From: Rhodocyclaceae bacterium
GTDB taxonomy: Bacteria; Pseudomonadota; Gammaproteobacteria; Burkholderiales; Rhodocyclaceae
Assembly: GCA_018261935.1 (NCBI GenBank)
Contig: JAGTRP010000002.1
Coordinates: 62,001-126,000 of the forward strand
DNA length: 64,000 nt
Direction of reading: 5' to 3'
Shown: positions 27,442 through 36,686 of the stretch, piece by piece
How the letters are laid out: every line of letters begins with the position of its first letter
How positions within the stretch are numbered: the stretch's first letter is position 1
Translations under genes and position numbers: made by a program
Notes under the pieces: model-generated
The model's database searches: none
Told to the model about the DNA's origin: nothing
The model's input: only the letters and a program-made list of their open reading frames with translations

Positions 27442-30315
27442 TTATTCGCCGACCGGCGGGCAGGCGCAGAACAGGTTGCGGTCGCCGTACACGTCGTCGA
27501 TGCGGTTCACGCTCGGCCAGAACTTGTTGGCCGCGACAAAGGGCAGCGGGAAGACGGCTTCCTCGCGGCTGTAGGGGCGATTCCATCCGGCATCCACCAC
27601 GTCCGCCTGGCTGTGGGGAGCATTTTTGAGCGGGTTGTTGTCGGCGGGCCAGGCGCCGGCTTCCACCTTGCGGATTTCCTCCCGGATGGCGATCAGGGCC
27701 GCGATGAAGCGGTCCAGTTCGGCCTGGGATTCCGACTCGGTGGGCTCGACCATGATGGTGCCCGCCACCGGGAAGCTCACGGTGGGGGCGTGGAAGCCGT
27801 AGTCCATCAGGCGCTTGGCGATGTCTGTCTCGGTGATGCCGCTGGCCGCCTTGAGGGGACGGATGTCCAGAATGCACTCGTGGGCCACCCGGCCGTTCTT
27901 GCCGACGTAGAGCACCGGATAGTGGTCCTTCAGCCGGGCCGCCACGTAGTTGGCGTTGAGGATCGCCACCTGGGTCGCTTTCTTGAGGCCGGCGCCACCC
28001 AGCATGGCGATGTACATCCAGGAGATGGGCAGGATGGAGGCGGAGCCGAAGGGGGCGGCGGAAACCGCGCCCTGGCCGGCGTGGGGGCCTTCGACCGTCT
28101 GCACCGCATGGTTGGCCATGAAGGGCGCCAGATGGGCCTTCAGCCCGATGGGGCCCATGCCCGGCCCGCCGCCGCCGTGGGGGATGGCGAAGGTCTTGTG
28201 CAGGTTCATGTGGCTGACGTCGGCGCCGATGAAGCCGGGGGCGGTGAGGCCCACCTGGGCGTTGAGGTTGGCGCCGTCCATGTACACCTGGCCGCCGTAC
28301 TGGTGGACGATGTCGCAGATTTCCTTGACGGCTTCCTCGAAGACGCCGTGGGTGGACGGGTAGGTGATCATCAGGCAGGCGAGGTCGGCGGCGTGCTGCT
28401 CGGCCTTGGCCCGCAGGTCGGCCACGTCCACGTTGCCGTTCTCGTCGCAATTCACCACTTCCACCTGCATGCCGCACATCTGGGCGCTGGCCGGGTTGGT
28501 GCCGTGGGCGGAGCGGGGGATGAGGCAGACCTTGCGGTGGCCTTCGCCGCGGCTGGCGTGGTAACGGCTGATGGCCACCAGGCCGGCGTATTCGCCCTGG
28601 GCGCCGGAGTTGGGCTGCATGCAGATGGCGTCGAAGCCGGTGATGGTTTTCAGCCAGCCTTCCAGGCTGCGGATCATCTCCAGGTAGCCCTGGGCCTGGG
28701 ACAGGGGGGCGAAGGGATGGATGCCGCCGAATTCCGGCCAGGTGATTGGGATCATCTCGCTGGTGGCGTTGAGCTTCATGGTGCACGAGCCCAGGGAGAT
28801 CATCGAGTGATCCAGCGCCAGGTCCTTGTTCTGCAGGGACTTCAGGTAGCGCAGCATCTCGTGCTCGGTGTGGTGGCTGTTGAACACCGGGTGCCGGAGG
28901 ATGGCGTCGGTGCGCAGCAGGGAGGCCGGTACGGCCGGGTCGGCGGCGGTGACCTGGGCGTCGATGGCGGCCATGTCCAGGGTGACGCCGGCGATGGTCT
29001 TGAAGAGCCCGGCCACGCCTTCACGGGTGGTGGTCTCGTCGAAGGAAACCCCGAGGACGCCGGCGGAAACCCGGCGCAGATTGAAGCCCAACCCCTGGGC
29101 ATCCCGGTAGACCGTTTCGGCCCGGCCACCCAGATCCATGTGGATGGTGTCGAAGAACTGCCGGGTCAGCAGCTTGATGCCGGCCCGCTTGAGGCCTTCG
29201 GCCAGGATGGCGGTGAGGCGGTGGATGCGGCTGGCGATGGTCTTGAGGCCCCTGGGGCCGTGGTAGACGGCGTACATGCCGGCCATGTTGGCGAGCAGCA
29301 CCTGGGAGGTGCAGATGTTGGAATTGGCCTTCTCCCGGCGGATGTGCTGCTCCCGGGTCTGCAGTGTCATGCGCAGGGCGGTGTTGCCCCGGGCGTCCTT
29401 GGAGACGCCGATGATGCGGCCGGGCATGGAGCGCACGTGGGCTTCCCGGGTGGCGAAAAAGGCGGCGTGGGGGCCGCCGAAGCCCATGGGGATGCCGAAG
29501 CGCTGGCTGGAGCCCAGGGCGATGTCCGCCCCCATGGCGCCCGGCGACTTCAGCAGGACCAGGGCCATCAGGTCGCTGGCCACGGCCACGACGCCGCCCT
29601 TGGCCTTGATGGCGGCGACGAGGCCGGTGAGATCGGTGACTTCGCCCCGGTCGTTGGGGTACTGGAGCAGGGCGCCGAAGACGTCGTGCTCGGCGGCTTC
29701 CTCGGCGGGCCGGATGACCAATTCGTAGCCGAAGTAGGCGGCCCGGGTCTTGACCACGTCGATGGTCTGGGGGAAAGCGGCGCTATCGACGAAGAAGCGG
29801 TTGGACTTGGACTTGGAGACGCGCCGGGCCATGGTCATGGCTTCGGCCGCTGCGGTGGCCTCGTCCAGCAGGGAAGCGTTGGCCAGCTCCAGGCCGGTGA
29901 GGTCGATGACGACCTGCTGGAAGTTCAGCAGGGCTTCCAGGCGGCCCTGGGCGATCTCGGCCTGGTACGGGGTGTAGGCGGTGTACCAGCCGGGGTTTTC
30001 CAGGACGTTGCGCAGGATGACCTTGGGGGTCAGGGTGTCGTAATAACCCATGCCGATGCAGGACTTCATCGCCTGGTTCCTGGCGGCGATGGCCTTCAGG
30101 GCGGCCAGGGCCTCGTGCTCCCGCCGGGGGGCCGGCAGGGGCAGGTCGGCGGGCAGGCGGATGGCGGCGGGCACCGTCTGGTCGATGAGCTGATCGAGGC
30201 TGTCGGCGCCGATGACGGCCAGCATGGCGGCCGTCTCGTCGGCGCACGGGCCGATGTGGCGTTCGATGAACTCGTCTTTTTGCTCCAGGGCGGAGAGAGG
30301 AAGGCTGTTCGGCAT
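27442..30315 (-). CDS. gcvP: glycine dehydrogenase (decarboxylating), P protein
   Basis: 957 residues, the usual single-chain homodimeric form. N-terminal [12 protein letters not shown] and [16 protein letters not shown], then [14 protein letters not shown]. The C-terminal half has CSCTMKLN-like [25 protein letters not shown] and [17 protein letters not shown], whose lysine (HKTF) binds PLP. It decarboxylates glycine and loads the methylamine on the lipoyl arm of GcvH. The ATG at 30315 gives the family start; an upstream in-frame reading overlaps gcvH. The gcvH stop is at 30329, so only 13 bases separate the genes; the order is gcvT-gcvH-gcvP. Confidence 0.98.
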   Translation of the reverse strand: MPNSLPLSALEQKDEFIERHIGPCADETAAMLAVIGADSLDQLIDQTVPAAIRLPADLPLPAPRREHEALAALKAIAARNQAMKSCIGMGYYDTLTPKVILRNVLENPGWYTAYTPYQAEIAQGRLEALLNFQQVVIDLTGLELANASLLDEATAAAEAMTMARRVSKSKSNRFFVDSAAFPQTIDVVKTRAAYFGYELVIRPAEEAAEHDVFGALLQYPNDRGEVTDLTGLVAAIKAKGGVVAVASDLMALVLLKSPGAMGADIALGSSQRFGIPMGFGGPHAAFFATREAHVRSMPGRIIGVSKDARGNTALRMTLQTREQHIRREKANSNICTSQVLLANMAGMYAVYHGPRGLKTIASRIHRLTAILAEGLKRAGIKLLTRQFFDTIHMDLGGRAETVYRDAQGLGFNLRRVSAGVLGVSFDETTTREGVAGLFKTIAGVTLDMAAIDAQVTAADPAVPASLLRTDAILRHPVFNSHHTEHEMLRYLKSLQNKDLALDHSMISLGSCTMKLNATSEMIPITWPEFGGIHPFAPLSQAQGYLEMIRSLEGWLKTITGFDAICMQPNSGAQGEYAGLVAISRYHASRGEGHRKVCLIPRSAHGTNPASAQMCGMQVEVVNCDENGNVDVADLRAKAEQHAADLACLMITYPSTHGVFEEAVKEICDIVHQYGGQVYMDGANLNAQVGLTAPGFIGADVSHMNLHKTFAIPHGGGGPGMGPIGLKAHLAPFMANHAVQTVEGPHAGQGAVSAAPFGSASILPISWMYIAMLGGAGLKKATQVAILNANYVAARLKDHYPVLYVGKNGRVAHECILDIRPLKAASGITETDIAKRLMDYGFHAPTVSFPVAGTIMVEPTESESQAELDRFIAALIAIREEIRKVEAGAWPADNNPLKNAPHSQADVVDAGWNRPYSREEAVFPLPFVAANKFWPSVNRIDDVYGDRNLFCACPPVGE

Positions 30316-30328
30316 GGGGTCGTCCTGA

Positions 30329-30715
30329 TTACTCGTGGTCGGCGGCGGCCTGGTAGGCGGCGGCGTCCAGCAGGCCATTGACGTCGGCGGCGTTGTCCGG
30401 CTTCAGCTTGAAGAGCCAGGCGGCGTAGGCGTCCTGGTTGACGCTCTCGGGGGCGTCGGCGGCGGCCGGGTTCACCTCGGTGACGGTGCCGGAGAGGGGG
30501 GCATAGACGTCGGCGGCGGCCTTCACGGATTCCACCACGGCCAGTTCCTTGCCGGCGTCGAAATGGGCGCCGACTTCCGGCAGTTCCACGAACACCAGGT
30601 CGCCCAGGGCTTCCTGGGCGTGGTCGGTGATGCCCACGGTGACGGTGCCGTCGGCTTCGACGCGCAGCCATTCGTGGGATTGGGTGTACTTCAGGTTGGC
30701 GGGGACATTCGACAT
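30329..30715 (-). CDS. gcvH: glycine cleavage system H protein
   Basis: 128 residues, full length. The lipoyl-lysine is K65 in [13 protein letters not shown], within the conserved beta-hairpin. SHEWLRVE and [19 protein letters not shown] are characteristic. It shuttles the aminomethyl group from GcvP to GcvT and the reduced lipoate to lipoamide dehydrogenase. It lies 21 bases after gcvT in the riboswitch-controlled operon. Confidence 0.98.
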   Translation of the reverse strand: MSNVPANLKYTQSHEWLRVEADGTVTVGITDHAQEALGDLVFVELPEVGAHFDAGKELAVVESVKAAADVYAPLSGTVTEVNPAAADAPESVNQDAYAAWLFKLKPDNAADVNGLLDAAAYQAAADHE

Positions 30716-30736
30716 GTTGTTCTCCTTAATGAATGG

Positions 30737-31816
30737 TTAAACCAGGGCCTTGCCGTTGCGCACGAACGAGGGTTTGACGACTTTGGCGTCGAGTTGTTTG
30801 TCGCGGATGGCGACCTTGACGGTATCGCCGATCTGCACGCCCAGGGGCAGGCGGGCGAGGGCGATGGACTGCTGCAGGGAGGGGGCGAAGGAACCGGAGG
30901 TGATTTCGCCGTCGCCCAGGGGGGTGACGACCTGCTGGTGGGCGCGGAGCACTCCCTTGTCCTGGAGCACCAGGCCGAGGAACTGCTTCTTGGAGCCGTT
31001 CTTCACCAAGGCGGCCTTGCCAACGAAATCCCGGTCGCCGTCGAGGGCGACGGTCCAGGCCAGGCCGGCATCCAGGGGGGAGACGTTCTCGTCCATGTCC
31101 TGGCCGTAGAGGTTCATGCCGGCTTCCAGGCGCAGGGTGTCCCGGGCGCCCAGGCCGCAGGGGGCGACACCGGCAGCGGCGAGGGCATTCCACACCTGCT
31201 CGGCCTCGGCGGCGGGCAGCATGATCTCGAAGCCGTCCTCGCCGGTGTAGCCGGTGCGTGCGACGAAGTAGTCGCCGCATTCGGCAGCGAAGAAGGGCTT
31301 CAGGGGCTCGGAAGCGGCCCGGGTCGAGGGCAGGGCTTCCCACACCTTGGCCCGGGCGTTGGGGCCCTGGACGGCGATCATGGCGAGATCGCGGCGGGGA
31401 GTGATGGTGAGGTCCAGCTTCCAGTCGGCCAGCCGGGCCTGCATCCAGGCGATGTCCTTGTCGGCGGTGCCGGCGTTCACCACGATGCGGAAGCGCTCGT
31501 CGGTGAGGAAGTAGATGATGAGGTCGTCTACCACGCCGCCGGCCTCGTTCAGCATGCAGGAGTACAGGGCCTTGCCGGAGGCCTTGAGCTTGGCCACATC
31601 GTTGGCCACCAGGCGGGACAGGAAGGGGCGGACATCCTTGCCGACCACATCCACCGGGCACATGTGGGAGACATCGAACATGCCGCAGTCGCGGCGGACG
31701 GCGTGGTGCTCCTCGATCTGGGAGCCGTAGTTGACGGGCATGTCCCAGCCGCCGAAATCCACCATCCGGGCCTTCATGGCGCGATGGGCGGCGTTCAAAA
31801 CGGTTTTCTTCAGCAT
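30737..31816 (-). CDS. gcvT: aminomethyltransferase, glycine cleavage T protein
   Basis: 359 residues. Typical motifs: [47 protein letters not shown] and [13 protein letters not shown], followed by the C-terminal domain. It transfers the one-carbon unit from the aminomethyl-lipoyl arm to tetrahydrofolate. First gene of gcvTHP. Its leader (31861-32055) carries a tandem glycine riboswitch and terminator hairpin, so expression should rise when glycine is abundant. Confidence 0.98.
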   Translation of the reverse strand: MLKKTVLNAAHRAMKARMVDFGGWDMPVNYGSQIEEHHAVRRDCGMFDVSHMCPVDVVGKDVRPFLSRLVANDVAKLKASGKALYSCMLNEAGGVVDDLIIYFLTDERFRIVVNAGTADKDIAWMQARLADWKLDLTITPRRDLAMIAVQGPNARAKVWEALPSTRAASEPLKPFFAAECGDYFVARTGYTGEDGFEIMLPAAEAEQVWNALAAAGVAPCGLGARDTLRLEAGMNLYGQDMDENVSPLDAGLAWTVALDGDRDFVGKAALVKNGSKKQFLGLVLQDKGVLRAHQQVVTPLGDGEITSGSFAPSLQQSIALARLPLGVQIGDTVKVAIRDKQLDAKVVKPSFVRNGKALV

Positions 31817-31860
31817 ATCAATCCTTTGAGGAGGTTTCCCGACAGCGATTCGAGAAACGG

Positions 31861-31892
31861 AAAAGGGGTGAAACGAGCCAGCGTTTCACCCC
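31861..31892 (-). terminator. leader terminator of the glycine riboswitch
   Basis: On the minus strand GGGGTGAAACG (31892-31882) pairs with CGTTTCACCCC (31875-31865) around a short loop, followed by TTTTCC. It begins at the 3' base of aptamer II's closing stem, so glycine binding can compete with it. It sits 45 bases before the gcvT start. Confidence 0.85.
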
Positions 31893-32055
31893 TCTGTCCT
31901 TGATACCTGAGAGAATTTAGCCCCATCGGTGGGCAGCCTGGGCTGCCGCTCTCCAGAGTGCGGATCGTGCTTCGATCCGGTTCCGCGGTCCTTTTGCCTG
32001 AGCGTTTGCGGGTGCGTTGCGCCTTCGGCGACGGCTGGGCCGTTCTCTCCCACGG
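31891..32055 (-). ncRNA. tandem glycine riboswitch
   Basis: Two aptamers on the minus strand. Aptamer I (about 32055-31983) opens CCGTGGGAGAG, has CCGAAGG and AAACGCTCAGGCAAAAGGACCG (in parts), and closes with CGCGG pairing to CCGTG. Aptamer II (about 31960-31891) opens CTCTGGAGAG, has CCACCGATGGGG, TTCTCTCAGG and AAGGACAGAG, and closes with CAGAG pairing to CTCTG. The following hairpin (31861-31892) is a terminator. The architecture is the classic glycine-on switch for gcvTHP. Confidence 0.95.
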
Positions 32056-32085
32056 AACGGGGCGAACTATAGCATCGATCAGCCC

Positions 32086-32457
32086 TTAATCGAAGAGCAG
32101 GGCGGCGGCCACGTGGCGGCCTTCGGCGGCCAGGATGTTGTAGGTGCGGCAGGCCGCCTGCATATCCATGACCTCCAGGCCGATGCGCTTGGCGGCGAAG
32201 GGGCGGAGGAGCGGGCCGGGAGGAAAGCGCAGCCGGCTGCCGGTGCCGAGGAGGACGATCTCGGTGCCGAGTTCGAGGAGTTGCTGCAGGTCGGCCTCGC
32301 CGAGGCTGTCGGGCTTGGCGGCGGTCCAGCCGGAGCGGATTTCGCCGGGCAGCACAATGAGGTTGGTTTCGTGGCGCTGGTGATTGACCGAGATATAGCC
32401 TTCACCGTAGGCGGTGAAGATATTGAGGCCGGCGAGATTGGAAAGATGCAGTTTCAC
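32086..32457 (-). CDS. Mth938-like (DUF498/PF04430) domain protein
   Basis: 123 residues, the full length of the small Mth938-like/NDUFAF3-type family. It shows VLLGTGSRLRFPP and GLEVMDMQAACRTYNILAAEGR, read in parts, the latter being the conserved end of the fold. The biochemical role in bacteria is not settled; the mitochondrial homologue NDUFAF3 assists complex I assembly. It lies just upstream of the gcv riboswitch and is divergent from alaA. Confidence 0.88.
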   Translation of the reverse strand: MKLHLSNLAGLNIFTAYGEGYISVNHQRHETNLIVLPGEIRSGWTAAKPDSLGEADLQQLLELGTEIVLLGTGSRLRFPPGPLLRPFAAKRIGLEVMDMQAACRTYNILAAEGRHVAAALLFD

Positions 32458-32572
32458 AGGGGGATGGAGCCGCTCAAATTGCGGTGCACAATGGGTTAAA
32501 GTAGGATTATATCTTTTCGCTTACTCCCATCGGACATGCCCATCCAGGGCTTGTTCCGCAAGGACGGACAGA

Positions 32573-33799
32573 ATGCCAACCATCAAGAAGTCTGCCAAGC
32601 TTGCCAACGTCTGCTACGACATCCGCGGCCCCGTACTGCAGAAAGCCAAGCAGATGGAGGACGAGGGCCACAAGATCGTCAAGCTCAATATCGGCAACCT
32701 GGCCGCCTTTGGCTTCGATTCGCCGGAGGAAATCCAGCTCGACATGATCCGCAACCTGCCCAACGCGGCCGGCTATTCGGATTCGAAAGGCATTTTCGCG
32801 GCCCGCAAGGCCATCATGCACTACTGCCAGCACAAGCGCATCAAGGGCGTGACCCTGGAGGACATCTACGTCGGCAACGGCGTCTCCGAGCTCATCGCCA
32901 TGGCCATGAACGCCCTGCTGGACAGCGGCGACGAAGTGCTGGTGCCGGCCCCCGACTACCCCCTGTGGACGGCGGCCATCAGCCTCTCCGGCGGCACCCC
33001 GGTGCATTACCTGTGCGACGAGCAGAACGGCTGGCTCCCAGACCTCGACGACATGCGCCGCAGGATCACCCCCAGGACCCGGGCCATCGTCATCATCAAT
33101 CCGAACAACCCCACCGGCGCCCTCTATCCGGATTCGGTGCTGCAGGACATCGTTGCCCTGGCCCGGGAGTTCGGCCTCATCATTTATTCCGACGAGGTGT
33201 ACGACAAGGTCCTCTACGACGGCAATGTCCATACCGCCATCGGGTCCCTGTCCGAGGACGTGCTGACCATCACCTTCAACGGCCTCTCCAAGAACTACCG
33301 TTCCTGCGGCTACCGGGCCGGCTGGCTGGTGGTGTCCGGGGACAAGCGCCGGGCCAAGGACTATATCGAGGGCCTCGACATGCTGTCCTCCATGCGGCTG
33401 TGCTCCAATGTGCCGGGCCAGCACGCCATCCAGACCGCCCTCGGAGGCTACCAGAGCATCGACGACTTGGTGTCCGATGGCGGCCGCCTGCGCCGCCAGC
33501 GGGACGTGGCCCACGAGCTCATTACCGCCATTCCCGGCGTCACCTGCGTCAAGCCGAAGGCGACCCTCTACATGTTCCCGCGCCTGGACCCCGAGATGTA
33601 TCCCATCAAGGACGACCAGCAGTTCATTGCCGAACTCCTGCAGGAGGAGAAGGTGCTGCTGGTCCAGGGGACCGGCTTCAACTGGCCTGATCCGGACCAT
33701 TTCCGGCTGGTCTTCCTGCCTTACGAGGACGATCTGCGGGAGGCCATCGGCCGCATCGCCCGCTTCCTCGAAAGCTATCGTAAACGTCATTCCACCTGA
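32573..33799 (+). CDS. alaA: alanine-synthesising PLP aminotransferase AlaA-type
   Basis: 408 residues of the fold-type I class I aminotransferases. Conserved points: LNIGNLAAFGF, VGNGVSELIAMAMNALL, INPNNPTGALY, YSDEVYDKVLYDG and the PLP lysine in NGLSKNYRSCGYRAGW. It transaminates pyruvate with glutamate to alanine; a role in branched-chain amino acid turnover is possible. The ATG at 32573 has AAGGA about 8 bases ahead; the earlier in-frame start at 32414 lacks family signal. The hom gene starts 13 bases after its stop, suggesting co-transcription. Confidence 0.93.
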   Translation: MPTIKKSAKLANVCYDIRGPVLQKAKQMEDEGHKIVKLNIGNLAAFGFDSPEEIQLDMIRNLPNAAGYSDSKGIFAARKAIMHYCQHKRIKGVTLEDIYVGNGVSELIAMAMNALLDSGDEVLVPAPDYPLWTAAISLSGGTPVHYLCDEQNGWLPDLDDMRRRITPRTRAIVIINPNNPTGALYPDSVLQDIVALAREFGLIIYSDEVYDKVLYDGNVHTAIGSLSEDVLTITFNGLSKNYRSCGYRAGWLVVSGDKRRAKDYIEGLDMLSSMRLCSNVPGQHAIQTALGGYQSIDDLVSDGGRLRRQRDVAHELITAIPGVTCVKPKATLYMFPRLDPEMYPIKDDQQFIAELLQEEKVLLVQGTGFNWPDPDHFRLVFLPYEDDLREAIGRIARFLESYRKRHST

Positions 33800-33812
33800 G
33801 TAAGAAAGAATC

Positions 33813-35123
33813 ATGAAACCCATCAATGTTGGCCTTCTCGGCATCGGCACCGTCGGCGGTGGCACCTGGACCGTCCTTTCCCGCAACGCGGAAGAAATTA
33901 CCCGCCGCGCCGGCCGCCCGATCCGGATTACGGCTGTGGCCGACAAGAACCTGGAACTGGCCAAAAAGGTCACCGGCGGCGCCTGCAAGGTGACCGACGA
34001 CGCCTTCGCCGTGGTCAATGATCCCGAAATCGATATCGTCATCGAACTGATCGGCGGCTACGGCGTTGCCAAGGAACTGGTGCTGAAGGCCATCGAGAAC
34101 GGCAAGCACGTGGTCACCGCCAACAAGGCGCTGCTCGCCGTGCATGGCACCGAGATTTTCCAGGCTGCCGGCAAGAAGGGCGTCATGGTGGCCTTCGAAG
34201 CCGCAGTGGCCGGCGGCATTCCCATCATCAAGGCCCTGCGCGAAGGCCTCACCGCCAACCGCATCGAGTGGATCGCCGGCATCATCAACGGCACCACCAA
34301 CTTCATCCTGTCCGAAATGCGGGACAAGGGGCTGCCCTTCGAGACCGTCCTCAAGGAAGCCCAGCGCCTGGGCTACGCCGAAGCCGACCCCACCTTCGAC
34401 ATCGAGGGCGTGGACGCCGCCCACAAGGCCACCATCCTCTCCGCCATCGCCTTCGGCATCCCGGTCCAGTTCGACAAGGCCTACGTGGAAGGCATCACCA
34501 AGCTCCAGGCCGCCGACATCAAGTACGCCGAGCAGCTCGGCTACCGCATCAAGCTCCTGGGCCTCGCCAAGCGCCAGGCTGAAGGCATCGAGCTGCGGGT
34601 CCATCCCACCCTGATCCCGGCCAAGCGCCTCCTGGCCAGCGTCGAGGGCGCCATGAACGCCGTGGTGGTCCAGGGCGACGCCGTCGGCACCACCCTCTAC
34701 TACGGCAAGGGGGCCGGCGCCGAGCCCACCGCCTCCGCCGTCATCGCCGACCTGGTGGATGTCACCCGCCTGGCCACCGCCGACCCCGAGCATCGCGTCC
34801 CCCATCTGGCCTTCCAGCCGGACGCCATGTCCAACCTGCCGATCCTGCCCATGAGCGAGATCCTGTCCGGCTACTACCTGCGCCTGCGGGTCGAGGACAA
34901 GCCGGGGGTGCTGGCCGACGTCACCCGCCTCCTGGCCGAGCAGCAGATTTCCATCGACGCCATGCTGCAGCGGGAGCCGGAGGAGGGCGAGGGCGAGACC
35001 GACATCATCATCCTCACCCACGTCTGCAAGGAAAAGGCCGCCGACGCCGCCATCGCCAAGATCGAGGCCCTGCCCGCGGTCAAGGGCAAGGCCATGCGCC
35101 TGCGCATCGAAAACCTGCAATAA
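33813..35123 (+). CDS. hom: homoserine dehydrogenase
   Basis: 436 residues. An N-terminal Rossmann domain (GLLGIGTVGGGTW) binds NAD(P). The catalytic domain has TANKALLAVHG, AAVAGGIPIIKALREGL, GIINGTTNFIL and EADPTFDIEGVDAAHK. A C-terminal ACT domain (DKPGVLADVTRLLAEQQISI) allows feedback control, most often by threonine. It reduces aspartate semialdehyde to homoserine. Its usual partner thrC lies 1.5 kb downstream, after two unrelated genes. Confidence 0.97.
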   Translation: MKPINVGLLGIGTVGGGTWTVLSRNAEEITRRAGRPIRITAVADKNLELAKKVTGGACKVTDDAFAVVNDPEIDIVIELIGGYGVAKELVLKAIENGKHVVTANKALLAVHGTEIFQAAGKKGVMVAFEAAVAGGIPIIKALREGLTANRIEWIAGIINGTTNFILSEMRDKGLPFETVLKEAQRLGYAEADPTFDIEGVDAAHKATILSAIAFGIPVQFDKAYVEGITKLQAADIKYAEQLGYRIKLLGLAKRQAEGIELRVHPTLIPAKRLLASVEGAMNAVVVQGDAVGTTLYYGKGAGAEPTASAVIADLVDVTRLATADPEHRVPHLAFQPDAMSNLPILPMSEILSGYYLRLRVEDKPGVLADVTRLLAEQQISIDAMLQREPEEGEGETDIIILTHVCKEKAADAAIAKIEALPAVKGKAMRLRIENLQ

Positions 35124-35129
35124 GGCGAA

Positions 35130-35151
35130 GCCGGCGCCTTCGGGCGCCGGC
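35130..35151 (+). terminator. UUCG-capped hairpin after hom
   Basis: Nine-base stem GCCGGCGCC / GGCGCCGGC closed by a stable TTCG loop, starting six bases after the hom stop. There is no T-rich tail, so it may pause or stabilise RNA 3' ends more than stop transcription by itself. Confidence 0.55.
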
Positions 35152-35264
35152 GTCCCTATTGGGGTTGGGGGCATTACGATTCGCATCAAGGAAAGCCCAC
35201 CTCCGCCCCGGCAAAATCGGCCGCTCCTGCCGTCAGGAAAATTACCTCACTAGGAGCTACGACG

Positions 35265-35528
35265 ATGCACATTCACGTCTGTAACCACACCACTCCGGAA
35301 GCCCTCTATCCCTTCGATGCCCGGGGCATCGCCAAGCGCTTCCGCCACGCCGCCATTTTCGGCGCCCTGGACGCGCTGCAGCCGGGGGAGACCATGCGCT
35401 TCTGCAACGACCACGATCCCTTGCCGCTCCTCGCCCAGCTGCAGCAGCGCTACGGCGAACGGGTGAGCATCACCTACCAGCAGCGGGAGCCGGGGGCCAT
35501 CGTCATCGACTTCACCGTCCAGAACTGA
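35265..35528 (+). CDS. DUF2249 domain protein
   Basis: 87 residues, a small alpha/beta TusA-like fold called DUF2249. Characteristic stretches: FDARGIAKRFRHAAIFGALDAL, read in parts, LQPGETMRFCNDHDPLPLL and QREPGAIVIDF. DUF2249 genes often stand near nitrite, NO or haem-related respiratory genes; the function is not established. AGGAG precedes the ATG. The stop is followed directly by the TTG start of the membrane-protein gene, so the two are translated together. Confidence 0.85.
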   Translation: MHIHVCNHTTPEALYPFDARGIAKRFRHAAIFGALDALQPGETMRFCNDHDPLPLLAQLQQRYGERVSITYQQREPGAIVIDFTVQN

Positions 35529-36653
35529 TTGCTCTATACCGCCGCCGTCACCGTCCTTACCTTCCTGGCCAGCGTCGGCCTGACGCTGGCGGGCTGGGGC
35601 CGGCCGGCGGCGATGGCCCACCTCGCCTTCGCGGTGGGCATCGTGCCCCTGATCTTCGGGGCGATGATTCATTTCGTGCCGGTCCTGACCCGCTCCGGCA
35701 ACCCGGCCCGGGCCATCCTGCGGCTTCCCCTGGGGGCCCAGGGGGCCGGCCTGCTGGCCGTCGCCGCCCTGCAGGGGCTGGCGCCCCGCTGGCTTCTGCA
35801 CGCTGCGGCCAGCCTGGATTTCCTGCTGGCGGCCATGCTATTGGGCTGGATCGTCCGCCGCGCCCGGAACAGCCTGGGCAATCCCCATCCGGGCTGGCGC
35901 TGGTACGCCGCCGCCCTCGGCTGTTTCCTCCTGGCCCTGGCCGCCGTCCCGCCCCTGGTAGCGGTCCCGGATCTCTACGGCAGCCTGCGGGCCTTCCATC
36001 TCCATCTCAATCCCCTGGGCCTGGTGGGCCTGGCGGCCCTCGGCACCCTGCCGGTCCTGCTGCCCACGGCCCTGGGCCAGCCGGACCCGGAGGCGGCCAA
36101 CTGGCTTCGTCGCCGCCTGGTGCCGGCCACGGCGGCGGTTGCGCTGGTGGCCGGCGGTGCCGCCTTCGCCTGGCCCCTGGCCGTGGCCGGCGCTGCCGCC
36201 CTGTGGATCGTGGCCCTGGGGCTGGCCGGGCAGTGGTGGCGGCGCTTCGGCCCGGCCCTCCTATGGAACGACGGCGCGGCGGCGTCCCTCAGTCTTGCCC
36301 TGGCCGGGTTCCTGGTCCTGGTGCCGGCGGGAGTCCTCCACGCCGCCGGCTTTATCCCGGCCCGGCCTTCCATCGCCGCCTGGGCGGCGGGCTTCCTGAT
36401 GCCCCTGGTGACGGGGGCCCTGAGCCAGCTCCTGCCGGTGTGGCGTCGGCCCGGTCCGGCCACGCCGGAGCGGGCGGCCATGGCGTCCGGGTTGAAGGCC
36501 GGCGGGCGCTGGCGCGGGCTCCTCTTCCTCGCCGCCGGCGGGGCGATGGCAGCGGATAGGGCGGCCCTGGGGGGCGTGCTGGCCGGGACCGGATTGCTGC
36601 TCTTTGTCGCCGGCTTCGTTCACGCCGTGCGCGTAGCGCCTCCGGCGCGGTAA
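35529..36653 (+). CDS. polytopic membrane protein, possibly NnrS-like or haem-copper-related
   Basis: 374 residues with about ten to twelve hydrophobic helices. Conserved-looking histidines and small residues occur in HFVPVLTRSG, HLHLNPLGLVGLAALGTLPVL, AGVLHAAGF and LLPVWRR; histidines at helix ends would suit haem or metal binding. The pairing with DUF2249 is seen near nitrogen-oxide genes, hence the NnrS-like suggestion, which is not proven. The start is the TTG at 35529, directly after the DUF2249 stop, without a ribosome site, consistent with coupled translation. Confidence 0.65.
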   Translation: MLYTAAVTVLTFLASVGLTLAGWGRPAAMAHLAFAVGIVPLIFGAMIHFVPVLTRSGNPARAILRLPLGAQGAGLLAVAALQGLAPRWLLHAAASLDFLLAAMLLGWIVRRARNSLGNPHPGWRWYAAALGCFLLALAAVPPLVAVPDLYGSLRAFHLHLNPLGLVGLAALGTLPVLLPTALGQPDPEAANWLRRRLVPATAAVALVAGGAAFAWPLAVAGAAALWIVALGLAGQWWRRFGPALLWNDGAAASLSLALAGFLVLVPAGVLHAAGFIPARPSIAAWAAGFLMPLVTGALSQLLPVWRRPGPATPERAAMASGLKAGGRWRGLLFLAAGGAMAADRAALGGVLAGTGLLLFVAGFVHAVRVAPPAR

Positions 36654-36686
36654 AATCCGGCCTTTTCGCCTCCCATCATTTTCGCC

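Noticed and set aside
27613-30381. 922-residue plus-strand frame opposite gcvP
   Set aside because: Low-complexity Gly/Ala/His-rich reading that mirrors the codon bias of gcvP. No domain and no ribosome site.
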